From Manduca sexta (taxonomy: Eukaryota; Arthropoda; Insecta; Lepidoptera; Sphingidae): a stretch of 64,000 nt of DNA. Under the pieces are notes generated by a model. That model searched no databases. It saw only the letters and a list, made by a program, of their open reading frames with translations, and was not told where the DNA came from. A program made the translations under genes and the position numbers. The stretch's first letter is position 1, and each line of letters starts with the position of its first letter. Positions 22,003 to 33,245 of the stretch are shown here, one piece after another. The stretch lies in NCBI RefSeq assembly GCF_014839805.1, contig NC_051129.1, forward strand, positions 13,892,920 through 13,956,919, read 5' to 3'.

Positions 22003-23452
22003 AATAAATGTACGTTTTAATCATTGACAATACGTAGGTTTGTTGTATGCAATAAAAGTTCTTATGGCAAAGTGCTGTCTTCCCTGTCACCACGCTATAT
22101 GTAAACATACAATACAAACAATATAGTAACAAGTCCTTAAAAATACTGAGTATTTGTGGTGTATGTGTTCGTACAAAATGTGGGTTAGTTAAATATATCT
22201 TTGTCTATACTTGAGGGAAAAGATGTTATATGTATGTTCAATTATGTGTTTTGTTTATGCTCGTTTTACAGTACTTTGAGTCAATCCACTGTCGTAGTTA
22301 TGTGCGTCAACCTTGATTCACAAAAACAATCCCATGGGGGCGGCATCGATTTAGCCACATTAGTAGGGGAAAGGCCACTTTCGCCCAAGTTTCATTTAAT
22401 TAGTGACACAGCGGGCGACCATTTCACACTGTAACGACGCGTTTTTTTTATTATTTACATTTAAGTGAGTCAAATTGACAGGGTTAGAGCGGCAATGAGT
22501 ACATTTTAAAGGGTTAAGTATGATTCATAAGTAAGTTACTTTTACTGTTTGCAGTTTATTGGTTATTAAGGAGCTTGGTTTTTCTGTCAATGAGATATAT
22601 TTATATTTTACTGTGACTTTGTGGGTAAGCACACAATAAAAAAGATAAACTAGTATTGTGACTACATAATGCTAAAATGAAATTATAGTAATTTCATTGC
22701 ATCCTCCAAGAAGTTGCTAATAGAGTCGTAATATAAAAAAGATCGATAAAATCATGAGCTCATAAAGCGAGTTATCTTTCGAATGAAGACTCAAATCATG
22801 TCAAAGATAAAATCGATTGCGAATAATTTCAATAACAATAAATTGACTGAACAACGTGAAGCTTCCGAGGTACCCTTACAATGTTGCTTTATACCGTCCC
22901 TTTGCGAAATCTCGAGAATTACATCAAAACGAACCACCGCGGGACGCGCCGCTCCCGTCTCCCCCGAAGGGACTGCAATGTCAAGAATGTCGGCCCGGAA
23001 ACGTCGTCGCGTCGTAGTATGAAACCGGCTTTAACATTTTCGGCACGCCTTATTGCCTAGAGTGTAATGGTGTGACGTCAAGGCCTAGGCTAAGCCAACG
23101 ACCCGCCAAGGCCAATCCGTCCGTTTACAAGCATTCGCGAGTTTTATTAGACGCGGTATGACGGGGCGACGGCTTTTTTAGGGTTCCTTATAAGCCTATT
23201 TGTACGTTTCTTTGTTTAAATTTAAACTTGTGACGTAACAGTAACGACAGTTTGGATAAAGGAACATTCGCGTAAATATAAGAAATCATTATAAAGGAAC
23301 TATTTAAGGTTTTATATCAATTTAATTAGGGGGTTCGGTAGTATGATTTATTGTTTAATTGTAGAGTGGTTTGGTATTACGCTCGTTACCGGGACGCGTT
23401 AGATGTTATAGCTCGTAATAAGTAGTAGTTTCGTAGCTACATAGTTCATAGA
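22003..23452. other. Unique DNA with a GC-rich island
   Basis: A 79-codon ATG frame at 22783-23022 ends ARKRRRVVV, its 3' half lying in a CpG-rich patch (about 22920-23170). A 77-codon frame at 22201-22434 has an acceptor-like TTTTACAG at 22264-22271. Neither product is recognisable. The island could be a promoter region (inference). Confidence 0.35.
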
Positions 23453-23777
23453 GAGCGGCGATAGCCTAGTTAGGTGTAGAACGGACTGCCGAGACGAATG
23501 TCCGTGAGTTCAAATTCCAAGGGCACTCATATCTGAATTTTCTAAAATTATGTGTGTATTCTTTGTGAATTATCGCTTGCTCTGACGATGAAGGGAAACA
23601 TCTTGAGGAAACTTGCATATCTGAGAAGTTCTCTATAGGAATATTGAGGGTGTGTGAAGTCTATCAATCCGCACTAGGCCAGCGTGGTGGACTAAGGCCT
23701 AACCTCTCAGTAACAGAGGTGGTTCGTACCCAAGTGGGACAGTTTGTAATATAGGGCTGATTTTAGTATTATTATAA
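23453..23777 (+). mobile_element. SINE-A, full length
   Basis: Head GAGCGGCGATAGCCTAGTTAGG (A box intact), GAGTTCAAATTCC at the B-box position, complete body, and tail GGGCTGATTTTAGTATTATT. Moderately diverged. A CA microsatellite lies just downstream at 23931-23942. Confidence 0.92.
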
Positions 23778-24070
23778 TTCATATATACATTTAAATAATA
23801 TAATTATTATGTATTTAATAATAGATTCCTGTTTCGCTATGTCGTCCACTGTCATGGACGATTCAGAATATCCACAACACAATTGCTTAAATAGAAGCAA
23901 TAAATAAATGAGAAGTAATTTATTTATAACAAACACACACACAATGTACATACATATAAAATAAACAAAAAGTACTTACAAGTATTTTTGCTACAAAAGG
24001 GTTCCAACTCAGTATAGTATGTAGACAATAAAGCCAGCGCTGGTCTTCTGACTGGACTGTATACAGTTTC

Positions 24071-24296
24071 GCTGGTGGTAGAATATATTTTATATCTGCC
24101 CGAATAGCGACCACCGTACACAAGGTATTAAAACCGGACATAGTGGCCCATGTAAGTGTGTCGTGTTCCGGGATCAAGCCGGCATAATAGTGTCGACTGC
24201 CGAGGGGTAATCAACTCTAGTCAGTCGACATTCTCTTTAATCCACTCCACTTACCATCAGGTGCAGTGGAGTCACTACGCCGTGCACATATAAAAA
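24071..24296 (-). mobile_element. Rep-E, near full length
   Basis: In plus reading: GCTGGTGGTAGAATATATTT and TATATCTGCCCGAATAGCG (terminal hairpin reversed), ACACAAGGTATTAAAACC, GTGTCGTGTTCCGGGATCA, CATAATAGTGTCGACTGCC, CCACTTACCATCAGGTGCAG and GCCGTGCACATATAAAAAA. The second hairpin strand keeps pairing with changes (TATATTTTATAT core). Confidence 0.9.
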
Positions 24297-26000
24297 AGAA
24301 TCTTTCAGTAAGTTAGAGCATTTAAACGTCCTACAAATATTTCTTTAAGCGACATCGATATTAATAAGCAGGCGTGTCATCAAACGATGATCATGATCAG
24401 TCGTCTTTTTTTTTACTCAAGCAAATCGTTCACACCTGTCACATGGTTTAGATATTGCATAATGACGTGGTCTGTTTTTGTTCGTTATCTGAGCGCCATT
24501 AAATGACACTTTACATCGGGAATCGTATCGTCGAGTGCTTTGCGACTTCTCGGAATTGTTACACTGAAGTGGTGGATTGTGTGGATGATTGCAACGATAT
24601 ACCGAATATATTGAGCAACTAAAATCTGGTGTACGTATAAATCACACTTCACCCTTATCAGGTGTGGGCAGAGATGTAACGCACGGATATCGCCAAGTTT
24701 TAGTACGAGGGAGAGGTGTTAAATAGAAATTAAAGAAAAAACATGTGCATCGAATGCCATATATTTGGAAATAATATAAGATTCTTAATATTAAAAGGTC
24801 TAAAACCAGCCATTTGTTAGTAGAAAAAACTTTATGTCAGTAGGCGGAGAGGGGGATGGTGAAATCTACCCAGCCTCCCCTGGCGTCGCCAATATCACGT
24901 GTAAAAGACATATAGTAAAAATAAACTGTATTGATCATTACTTTCTTACGATTGAATTTTGAAAGAACCAGGCGTAGACCTAGTACGAAGCCTCTCTGAA
25001 GAGAGTCCGCATAGATATCTCCAGCTTGTCTATTTCTTTCGCCTAGCAGCAATTTGCAAGCATTATGTTCTATTTCGAAAGATATTAAGGCCAGTATCCT
25101 TACTAGCTATTAGGAGGCATCTAAGACGACAACCACAGTTCAGTAACATGCTGTAATTTGTACTTCAATGTTTTAAATATGTTGCAACTGTTAAACAGTC
25201 TTGATACTTATAAACAGATTCACGTCATTAAATACAAACATCTTGGTAGTAGTCAATACGTCCTAGCCTCTGATATTAAAAAATTAACGGAACCCCGCTC
25301 GCTGATTGCACGTACCACTTCACTTTTATTTTTCGATTCGCAGGTTCAGTCGGTTGCAGTCTGCGGTCGCTTTTGAACCACTGTTATTATCTTTATGGCT
25401 TGCTTTTTTTCTATAGTAAATATTATGTTATTTTTACAACATCGGAAAGCCGATTTACCTGTAATTATTGAGAGATTGTCGATTGCAGTGCCGTTTAAAA
25501 TAGTTGCAGTTTATGCCTGAGTTGTGTTTGAGCGGGTTCTTTGCGGCATGTCAGGAGATAACAATGCCTTACATTGGCGTAAATATAAATGATATTCTCT
25601 CCATCGTATTATAAGTAATTTGTTTAAAGATGGCGTCATATTTATAATCCCTCGAGAGCTACTGTGATAACTCTACGAAATCCCTATACAAAATGATGAT
25701 TACATTTTGATTTAGCTGGAAAATCAAGACTAATTTAACGCATTCATTCTACCAATGTTTTGATGAGTTTCTTTCCGTTAACTTCATACAAGATGGATGA
25801 AGGACCTGGTAATGATCACAGGAAGTAGCTGGATGCAGACCGCTTTCAGTATTCTTCTGGAAATTATTGTCGAGGTCTATTGTTTTTACCGCAATGGGTT
25901 GACGAGACAAGCATCCCGCTCACTTAATAGTAGCCTTTACGATCTCCCATAAACAATAACAACTCCATACAGAACGTTGAATTTCAAGCTATTGCAAGGG
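24297..26000. other. Unique stretch, no recognised gene
   Basis: Short frames at 24837-25376 (60-72 codons) on both strands resemble nothing I know. GTGTGGGCAGAGATGTAAC at about 24660-24680 weakly resembles a reversed SINE-B 3' end. Confidence 0.4.
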
Positions 26001-26162
26001 ATCAGTGGTGAAAGTCCATATAACCCAATTCCTGCTGGCTTCCGTTTATGTAGAATCTAATTATCATTAGAATGATTTGGAGACAGCATTCATGCATATT
26101 TGTACATATATGTTACATCGACTTCCCTTTCGGAAATTTTCATCTTTCGCCACTGCACGGGA
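26001..26162 (+). mobile_element. Rep-K copy
   Basis: AAAGTCCATATAACCCAATT, TGCTGGCTTCCG, GTAGAATCTAATTATCATTA, GCATTCATGCATATT and TTCCCTTTCGGAAATTTTC match 15440-15605. It is joined directly to a Rep-D fragment. Confidence 0.78.
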
Positions 26163-26231
26163 GTCCACTGCGCTCGTCACTCTGAAAATTAAGATGTTAA
26201 ATCTCATCATGCCCAGTAACACAGTCTATGC
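26163..26231 (+). mobile_element. Rep-D internal fragment
   Basis: CCACTGCGCTCGTCACTCTG, AAGATGTTAAATCTCATCAT and GCCCAGTAACAC are the middle of Rep-D. Both ends are missing. Confidence 0.65.
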
Positions 26232-26251
26232 ACATTTCTTGGCTTTAAAAT

Positions 26252-26326
26252 AGACACAGCAACATAAAACGACCCCACGCATACAAGAGACTTACCAAGG
26301 CTTTTGTTCAGCAGTGGACTTCTTGA
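26252..26326 (+). pseudogene. LINE ORF2 C-terminal remnant
   Basis: The frame ends AYKRLTKAFVQQWTS and a TGA stop, matching the (W)xxLGEAYVQQWTS end of LINE endonuclease-reverse transcriptases. About 25 codons remain, with no upstream RT domain. Confidence 0.6.
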
Positions 26327-27263
26327 TGTTAATGTGGTAACAACGAGTGTAGAACCAGGAAGAATAGTTCCTGCCTAATTCTGTGTTGAAAGTGTTCCAA
26401 TCTTGTTTAGTGTTTGAGTGCGTGGGTGTGAGATTAACCTATAGTAGGATTATACGCCAGACGAAACCCAACAAAGTTCGGGACACACTATGTGTAATGC
26501 GTTTAGGTAAAAGCGAATGTACTCGTTTCCGATTATGGTTCAAATTAGGTTTTTATTATGAAAGATTTTTTTGAAACACATATGTTATATTGTGGAGTTT
26601 AGTATTAGAGGTTACTAGGTCGCGTCATTTTCGTCTGATATAATTTCAAGTTCAGTATTTTGTTCTTTTTAAATATTTATAAAGTTCTTTTCTAGAGTTT
26701 TTCAAAATAAATTGTAATCATAATTGTAATAAGCGTTCGTTCGCTGATTCGTCTGCGCACAGGTTTTAATCCAGGTAAAATTTGCGCATTTATTTTGCAA
26801 TTTCACTTTAGGTCATAGTTCGTGGGACATTATTTCCGAAAAGCAAAAACGAAACCAAAGTAACAATCCAATAACATGAAATTACACATCCAAATTAGTT
26901 ATAATTAGATATAATATTCTATATTTCTTTATTCAATCCCAACTTACTTAACAATTTTATCTTCGACGAGACCTAGAGGCCCATAATTTTGTACTTTACG
27001 CAGTAATTTATGGCCATATGGCAAGGCGCGTCACATGTTCAAACCTGATTGAATGGTGTCTCCATGAGTGGTCGTTCATTCAATTCTTGTGACATTAGAC
27101 GCATGTGGCTGGGTCGATATGGGTGTGGTGTTGGGTTTTAGGTCATTTGCGAGAGCTCGCGGGAGAGGGGGAAGGGTTAAAGATCTAATTATTAATCGAG
27201 CTGGTAGCTCGTCTGATAGGAAATGTCTTAGAAGCAACACTTATAAGGAATATTATTAATAAA
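26327..27263. other. Stretch with no recognised gene
   Basis: Two 63-codon plus frames (26383 and 27068) without known similarity. The rest is AT-rich. Confidence 0.45.
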
Positions 27264-27616
27264 TAATAATAATAATAATATCAGCCCTGTATTATATACT
27301 TACCCACTGCTGAGCACGGGCCTCCTCTACTACTGAGAGGGACTAGGCCTTAGTCCACCAAGCTGGCCTAGTGCGGATTGGTAGACTTCACACACCTTCG
27401 AAATTCCTATACAGAACTTCTCAGATGTGCAGGTTTCCTCACGATGTTTTCCTTCACCGTTAAAGCGAACGATAAATTCACAAAGAATACACACATGATT
27501 TTTTTTTTTTGAAAAATCAGAGGTGTGTGCCCTTGGGATTTGAACCTGCGGACATTCGTCTCGGCAGTCCGTTCCACACCCGACTAGGCTATCGCTGCTT
27601 CGGCTATCGCCGCTTC
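27264..27616 (-). mobile_element. SINE-A, full length with duplicated 5' tip
   Basis: Complete from the AATAATAATATCAGCCCTG tail to the head. At the head end, GGCTATCGCTGCTTC is directly followed by GGCTATCGCCGCTTC (27587-27616), a 15-bp tandem copy of the element's own 5' terminus. This may be a template jump or slippage during reverse transcription (inference). Confidence 0.93.
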
Positions 27617-27640
27617 TTTAATAAATAGCATTTATGATAA

Positions 27641-27838
27641 TAGGCTACAATGACTTTCAAACTAGATTTTTTTCGGAAATAGACAATACATTAGTAACTA
27701 CATGGAATCTTGCGTACGAGAGATCACAACGCTAAGACACTATTGGCTACAATGCTTTTCAAACTAGGATATATATTAGAGAAATAAGCAGAGCAGTAGT
27801 ACGTATATGTTGCGTACGAGATTATACCGATAAGGTCT
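27641..27838. repeat. Diverged direct tandem duplication, about 98-bp unit
   Basis: GGCTACAATG-CTTTTCAAACTAG starts both 27641-27741 and 27742-27838 (first copy ACTTTCAAACTAG), and both contain TTGCGTACGAGA. The opening resembles the CTGGCTACAATG segment of Rep-D, so both may derive from it. Confidence 0.6.
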
Positions 27839-28066
27839 ATATTAATTGCAACGGCCAACAAAAAATAAACGATTGTGCGTGACCTGTAATCGAATTGACG
27901 TCATTCCGCAATACTCGGTCTCACAAGTTAATTGAGCTGATATGGCAAAATGATTTCAGTGAACTTTAAATTGAATGCACAGCCGCGATGTACCGCACGA
28001 CAATCAATAAAAGGTGTTGTCTGTCGTAATTTTAAAATAACTTAAGATACGAACAGCTGTTTTCAA

Positions 28067-28202
28067 TAAACGATCCCAATGTCAATCTTTAATCCGATTT
28101 CATGAATGAACCAATCAAAATAGATCATTTGCAAGCTTGTCAAAAATACTTTGTTCTGATTGGTCCATTTTTGAGATCGAAAAAAGCGATTGAGATCGTT
28201 TA
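28067..28202. mobile_element. MITE-F, complete, with TIRs and palindromic interior
   Basis: Terminal inverted repeats TAAACGATCCCAAT (28067-28080) and ATTGAGATCGTTTA (28189-28202) match in 13 of 14 positions. Inner CCAATCAAAATAG and TTCTGATTGGTCC are also inverted. The outermost TA could be the target duplication, which would fit Tc1/mariner-type mobilisation (inference). Related copies are at 11854 and 49550. Confidence 0.75.
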
Positions 28203-28220
28203 TTAAAAATGGTGGTAAGT

Positions 28221-28436
28221 GACTGCCTCGGTGGCGTTGTTGTATTACGCTATGATTGCAAGGCTGAAATCTCAGGTTCGATCTCCGATTCGGGCAAAAT
28301 GAAATTGGGTTTTCCTATTCAGTATGAGCTAAGAGTCTGGAATCGATCGTCCCTTATCACATCATGGGACGGAATACACACAGCGAAAAGCGCCTCTGCC
28401 TACCCCTGCGCACATGAAAGGAGTGAGTGTGTGTGT
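28221..28436 (+). mobile_element. SINE-B, near full length
   Basis: GACTGCCTCGGTGGCGTTGT head, B-box-like GGTTCGATCTCC, TTCGGGCAAAATGAAATTGG, GCTAAGAGTCTGGAAT, CACATCATGGGACGGAA, GCGAAAAGCGCC, and a TGTGTGTG end. It lies 18 bases from a MITE-F copy. Confidence 0.9.
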
Positions 28437-29524
28437 AGGACGAAGTGGGTCCCTGGTCTGTAGGGTCTATTTGCTATTGTATAGTGCCAAGAAAAGATCC
28501 AAACTTATACTACGAAACAGATCATACTACCGATTAATGATACCATATAGGATGTAAAGATTTTACTAATACACAGGTTGATCCCAAACGCACCCTAATA
28601 CGCATTTCCATTCCCCAACGTAAAAGCGTCTATCCCAATAATTTATGCCACAAGTAAACGCCATTCGTGTTATCCAACTGAATGGCCGCCATTAACTGAA
28701 CATATTAGCCAGAACAGAACATGCACTCAAACAACAAAGAAATAACATCCGCGCCCAATAAAAAGCTGCTGTACGAATAACGATAATACTCTAAACTTCC
28801 ACGTTATTATTTTTCCCTCATATAAAAAGTAACGAGTTTCGGCTTGCGCGCGCTTTTTCGCGCGTACCAAATTGAATCTCAATTGTGGACGTATAAAGTT
28901 GAATTTCAATTGTTTGCGGTTTAAATTAGAATCGGTTACGGCTAAAGGGTATAGGGCATTCTGTAAACATTCCAGGGGTTGTGTTTGTTTACCGTACGTT
29001 TCATAATACAGGTGCTTTGTGAAACGGTCTTGTACCTGTTACGTTTAACGTTTTAAAATTGCATCGCTGGGTCTGTGTGGACGTTTTGAGAGTTGAATTG
29101 CGGTTATGTACATACACAGGAAGTGTCTACCCTACCAATATTAATGCAAAAGTTTGTAAGATGTTTCTATCTTTGTTGTATAAAATAAAACTCTTGGTCG
29201 GCACTCACACTTTTAATTATTACACTTATACTTTACTTCTTACTTTTACACAATATTTTAAGAGCTCTGCCTTCGAGCGCTGCTCGATCACTAATGCCTC
29301 GAGGACGACGCGATCTCTATAATGTTAACTCGGCCGAATACAAGTGGCGAAAGTGTCGAAGTCAATAAACTGTTTGTATCAATAATTATTTAGTCAATAC
29401 ACTATCTCAATATTAAGCATTTAAGTTTTTAATATAAAATAAACTATAACATCTATAAAAAAATCTATTCGAACAGCATTATTGTCATTTGTTTATAGTT
29501 GGAAGTGAACGCAAAAAGCGCTGA
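28437..29524. other. Unique stretch, no recognised gene
   Basis: A GCGCGCGCTTTTTCGCGCG patch lies near 28845-28865. Frames of 60-87 codons resemble nothing known. Confidence 0.4.
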
Positions 29525-29600
29525 ATAAAATTGGATGAAGTTTAGCACACAGACAAGCCATGTTCTTCGTTAACTTATAGGTTAGTTTTTATCCCAGGAA
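29525..29600 (+). repeat. Helitron-like interior fragment
   Basis: TTGGATGAAGTTTAGCACA and TTTTTATCCCAGGAAA resemble interior segments of the copies at 59235 and 61069. No TC or CTAG ends. Confidence 0.4.
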
Positions 29601-29779
29601 AGTACAGTTGTTCGGTTAGGGCCTTAAACTTGAGTGAAATTGGAATTCCACAATCTAACATTTATCTCGGTGTAGTGTTCGAGCGTCTTCTTCTTACAGT
29701 CGGTTTAACACGGGATGCCACTGGTATCAATTGTATCAAAATAACGTTCAGCATGATGTTTCTAATCTTATTATCATCA

Positions 29780-30019
29780 TTAGTCCGTTCCAGTCCACTG
29801 CTGGACATAGGCCTCTCCCATGGTACGCCACAAAGCCAGGTCTGATGCTTTATGCATCAAGTAGTTGTCGGCTCTCTTGTGCAAGTTGTCACGCCATCTG
29901 GCCAAAGGGCGTCCCACGCTACGTTTGCCAAAACGTGTTCTCCACCCCAGAACACTCTTATTCCAGTAGTTATATGTTGTGCGATACATGTCATTTCTTT
30001 TATCTTTACAGGTATTCAA
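29780..30019 (-). pseudogene. LINE endonuclease-reverse transcriptase, C-terminal end
   Basis: A 79-codon minus frame contains LGWRTRFGKRSVGRPLARW followed by a degenerate middle and LWRTMGEAYVQQWTGTD at the stop. This GRPxxRW...W..xGEAYVQQW arrangement is the C-terminal tail of LINE ORF2 proteins common in lepidopteran genomes, probably RTE-like (tentative). Upstream RT and endonuclease domains are absent, so this is a 5'-truncated dead copy. Overlapping plus frames are shadows. Confidence 0.8.
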
Positions 30020-30869
30020 CGAAGTCGGCCCGGAGTTTTAGGCTGAAATCCTGATTAGTCAGTAGGTGACCTAATAACGTGCCTAGACCGAGCGCGGTGG
30101 CAGTGCACGCCCTATTTAAAGTTTAATGCACAGCTGGTGGCATCGCGTATACTTAGACGAATCTAGATTTGTGGCTGGGAGGTAAAAATATAACCAATGC
30201 TTGCTTACTCCCGCAATACCGCAATACTAGCTGTTCAGTAATTTGGTAGAGTTGGAATTTTGTATTGGAATGATTAACAGCGTCGGTTTGATCTGTGTTT
30301 TTTGTAAGGACTAATAAAGAAGTTTTTTTTATTTATTTTATTTTATTGAGAAAACTAACAGTGACTAATAACAACAACTATGTTAAAATTATAAAACTGA
30401 ACAATATGTTAACGTATTCTTATATGTTGCTCTATAGAAATTTTGCTAAGAAAATAAACACATTAAATAAGGTGAATACATTTACACTAATGATAAAGAT
30501 TGACCTGTCGAAAGCGGCCAGCATCCAGCGTGTTCCTGCGGCCTTCAAGTCCGTATCCAGTCCATTTGATCAATGTGGCGATGGTCACTTATTTTTATAG
30601 CTACTAGAAGCATGAGGAACGATCACTTTTTTTTTATTTCTGGCGAAGGCAGATGAGCTAGCGGCCATTACGAAATATATTTCATTTTGGTACAAAGTTT
30701 TTAGGGATAAAAACAGATATTGCTAGATGCGTTCATGCGTTTGGTAAGTCAAATTTAGCCGGGTCGGTGGGAGTGACAGTTGTATTGCTTATAATATGTT
30801 AATAGGGTTTTTTTTATCCTGGGTCGGAATGGTAGCTTCATTGCACGTCATGTTAAGCGAAGTGAAGCT
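30020..30869. other. Stretch with no recognised gene
   Basis: A 101-codon plus frame (30295-30600) is low in information and AT-rich in its first two thirds. I do not support it as a gene. No repeat copies recognised. Confidence 0.4.
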
Positions 30870-31060
30870 CAAAGAACGCGTTGACCGGTAAAAGATACAG
30901 GCATCCCTGGATGGTCGGTATAGTCATGCCGGCCTGCATAATTACTTCTTCACACTCCGTTTGAAGAACCCCAAGTTATAAGAAGAGGGGAACACGTAAG
31001 CTGGCAAACCATTCCACAGCCTGATATGTACTGAGAAGGCTTGTGCTCTTGAAGACTATA
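30870..31060 (-). pseudogene. LINE ORF2 C-terminus and 3' UTR, jockey/CR1-like
   Basis: On the minus strand the frame reads SRAQAFSVHIRLWNGLP, AYVFPSSYNLG and FFKRSVKK, then TAA (30942-30944). The RLWNxLPxxVFPxSYNLxxFKxxV pattern is the typical C-terminal tail of jockey/CR1-type LINE reverse transcriptases, distinct from the GEAYVQQW type at 29780. The sequence after the stop (30941 down to about 30870) would be 3' UTR. Nothing upstream is recognisable. Confidence 0.68.
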
Positions 31061-31328
31061 TAGAATGTTTGGAGGTCCTGGATTCATTTGGTACGTGGGT
31101 ACTATTTACAGTTCTAACAACTACTAAAGTTTATATTTTCCAAGAAGATTATTAGGCAGGTCTTAACAATAATCAGGTCCAGAATATAAATGGTCACAAA
31201 TTCAATATTTCTTTTCGTCTCAACTATAAATTCGAAAGCTGCGTAAATTTTATATTCATTCACATAGTAACAGCACAAAAAATACACACACACAGTTGAA
31301 GAGAACGAAAGAATCATTTCCTGTTTAT

Positions 31329-31402
31329 CCGGAAAAATGCAATACTCCTGTGAGATCTTATAGCAATATGTTCATACAAGCAGAGACGCGAGCAAAAGCT
31401 AG
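31329..31402 (+). mobile_element. Helitron 3' end
   Basis: ACGCGAGCAAAAGCTAGT ends in CTAG (31399-31402) followed by T. Only about 70 bases can be related to the family; the 5' TC end was not identified. Confidence 0.55.
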
Positions 31403-32366
31403 TAATCTACACAATCGATCCGCCTGAAGCCAAATAGAACTGGCCAATCTGGGTGGTCTAGCCACTAAGTAATGTTTATCTTGCTTTCGATGGATATAAT
31501 TTTCTTCGTCCTGAACTGAACGTACAAAAAGTGATGTATAAAGCTATGTACATACAGCAGTGCAGTGTCAGGGCGGTGGAGAGACAGTGCGGGTTCAGGG
31601 AGAAAAAAAAATTGACGTGATTATAGTGAGAACATTTTAGGTTCGCATTAAGAGCACCAGGGTCACGAAATAAGCCGTTAAGTTTAAAATATCAAACCAA
31701 ATATACAATGCCTTAATCAGTTATCAACCCGTTTTTATCGGCGTCTTTTGATGAACCTAGGCCTTCCCAAGTGATCGGCAACCATCCTAGTCGAGCGGCC
31801 CGCATTCATCCGCTAAATACCGTCTTTTTTAGACGTCGCAATGCAAATGCCTAATTGCTGTTAAATTAAGTCACGGATATACCTATTCTTTGTCTCAACC
31901 AATGTGATAATGACATAAAAAGTGACAATATTGCGATAGGCACGCTCCCTATCGTAAGACGGAAACACTTGGCGAAAAGTTGGTACTCTGGTACCTTTGC
32001 CTTCGGTAATAAAGGTGTGATGCGTATTTGTTTTACTTGAAGTGTTCAATGAAAGAAATATGTATGTCACCTATATTAGTGAGTTGAGTGTACGAGGTAG
32101 AAGGCTGTGTGTGAACAAATCTTTACATTTAGAAACATTGAACTTTGATTTAGTTATTGAGTTGAGCGGTTTGTAATGTGCCGCCTACAAATCAAGATGT
32201 GGTCAATAGTTCAGAGATCGCGCCGGGGATTTCCTTAATATTGTATCTAAATATGTTATATTTTAAAACCACAAAATATTTATATAGTGAACCATTACTA
32301 ATGATTATAGTGTTTAATTTCACAACTTCTCTAACCTGAAATGTTTTTATTTAGTAGTATAAAATA
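31403..32366. other. Stretch with no recognised gene
   Basis: Only a 69-codon minus frame at 31861; no repeat match noted. Confidence 0.45.
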
Positions 32367-32660
32367 CTAGGTAATGCTCGCGGCATCGCGCGCGTTAACA
32401 GCCCTTTTTTGCTACAAAAGTCTCTAAGGCAGCGCTTTAAAGCGTTACTAGTAAAACGCCAGCGTCATCTTTAAAAAAAAACCTCAAAAAATCCATTATT
32501 TCCCATGGGAGCAAATTACCGGGATAAAGGGTAACCTATATGTTAATCCAGGACGTGGTCTATTAATGTGCCAAAATATATCCAAATCTGTTGAGCTGTT
32601 TCTGCGTTTACTTCTAACAAACTTTGTTAAACTTTCGCATTTATAATATTAGGTATAAGA
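32367..32660 (-). mobile_element. Helitron-like element, second type
   Basis: CTAG at 32367-32370 is followed in plus reading by GTAATGCTCGCGGCATCGCG (reversed GC-rich 3' hairpin). The interior has TTACCGGGATAAAGGGTAAC, AATCTGTTGAGCTGTTTCTG and CTTCTAACAAAC. It ends at TTTATAATATTAGGTATA, the reverse of a TATACCTAATATTATAAA start. Related fragments lie at 47890 and 54350. Confidence 0.62.
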
Positions 32661-33075
32661 TTTTTTTAAATACAGTTTCGAAGCTAAACCGTTCTAAATC
32701 TCACAATACCTATCAGTAAAATCACAAGTCATACAAAACAAAAAGAAAATTCATAGACGAAACTTACAGAAAACTAAAGGAAAAATTCAAAAAACAGTTT
32801 CTAAAAACCATCCAAGAGCTTCACGCCAATTTAACGGACACACACTAAAGAAAACTGGCGGGGCCCGACGGCCCACGCGGTGCCCACGCCTGTCCCCCGC
32901 TCACATCAAATGTAGTGTTAGTAATGCGATTACAGGCGCACGTACACTCAGCTGTTGCACTTAATTGATACTGTCAGCTCGGCTGTCGAGTTAAATTGCT
33001 CGCTTTTTCAATCTTGGACTGGTGTGGGAATTTTCTAATAACCTTAAGGGTTTGAAAATAAAAGTTATTTCTTCA
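32661..33075. other. Unique stretch with a GC-rich patch
   Basis: GGCGGGGCCCGACGGCCCAC and neighbouring sequence at about 32855-32905 is GC-rich within AT-rich flanks. No ORF. Confidence 0.4.
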
Positions 33076-33245
33076 GTAGAGTTGTACTGGTACGATACGA
33101 CTACCAGGTTGGGTTCGATTCTTGGGTCGGGCAAAGTGATATTGGGTTTTTCTGCTTATCAGCCCGGAGGTTGAATATGGATATAATGATAGGCTCCTCA
33201 TTGTTATAAGTATGTTTAATAGCTCGGGAAATGTGTGTGTGTGTT
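33076..33245 (+). mobile_element. SINE-B, diverged 3' half
   Basis: GTAGAGTTGTACTGGTACGA, B box GGTTCGATTCTTGG, GGGCAAAGTGATATTGGG, TATCAGCCCGGAGG, then a strongly diverged 3' half ending in a GT run (33232-33244). Confidence 0.75.

Noticed and set aside
29731..30054. 107-codon plus-strand ORF
   Set aside because: Shadow of the minus-strand LINE C-terminal frame, which carries the recognisable motif.
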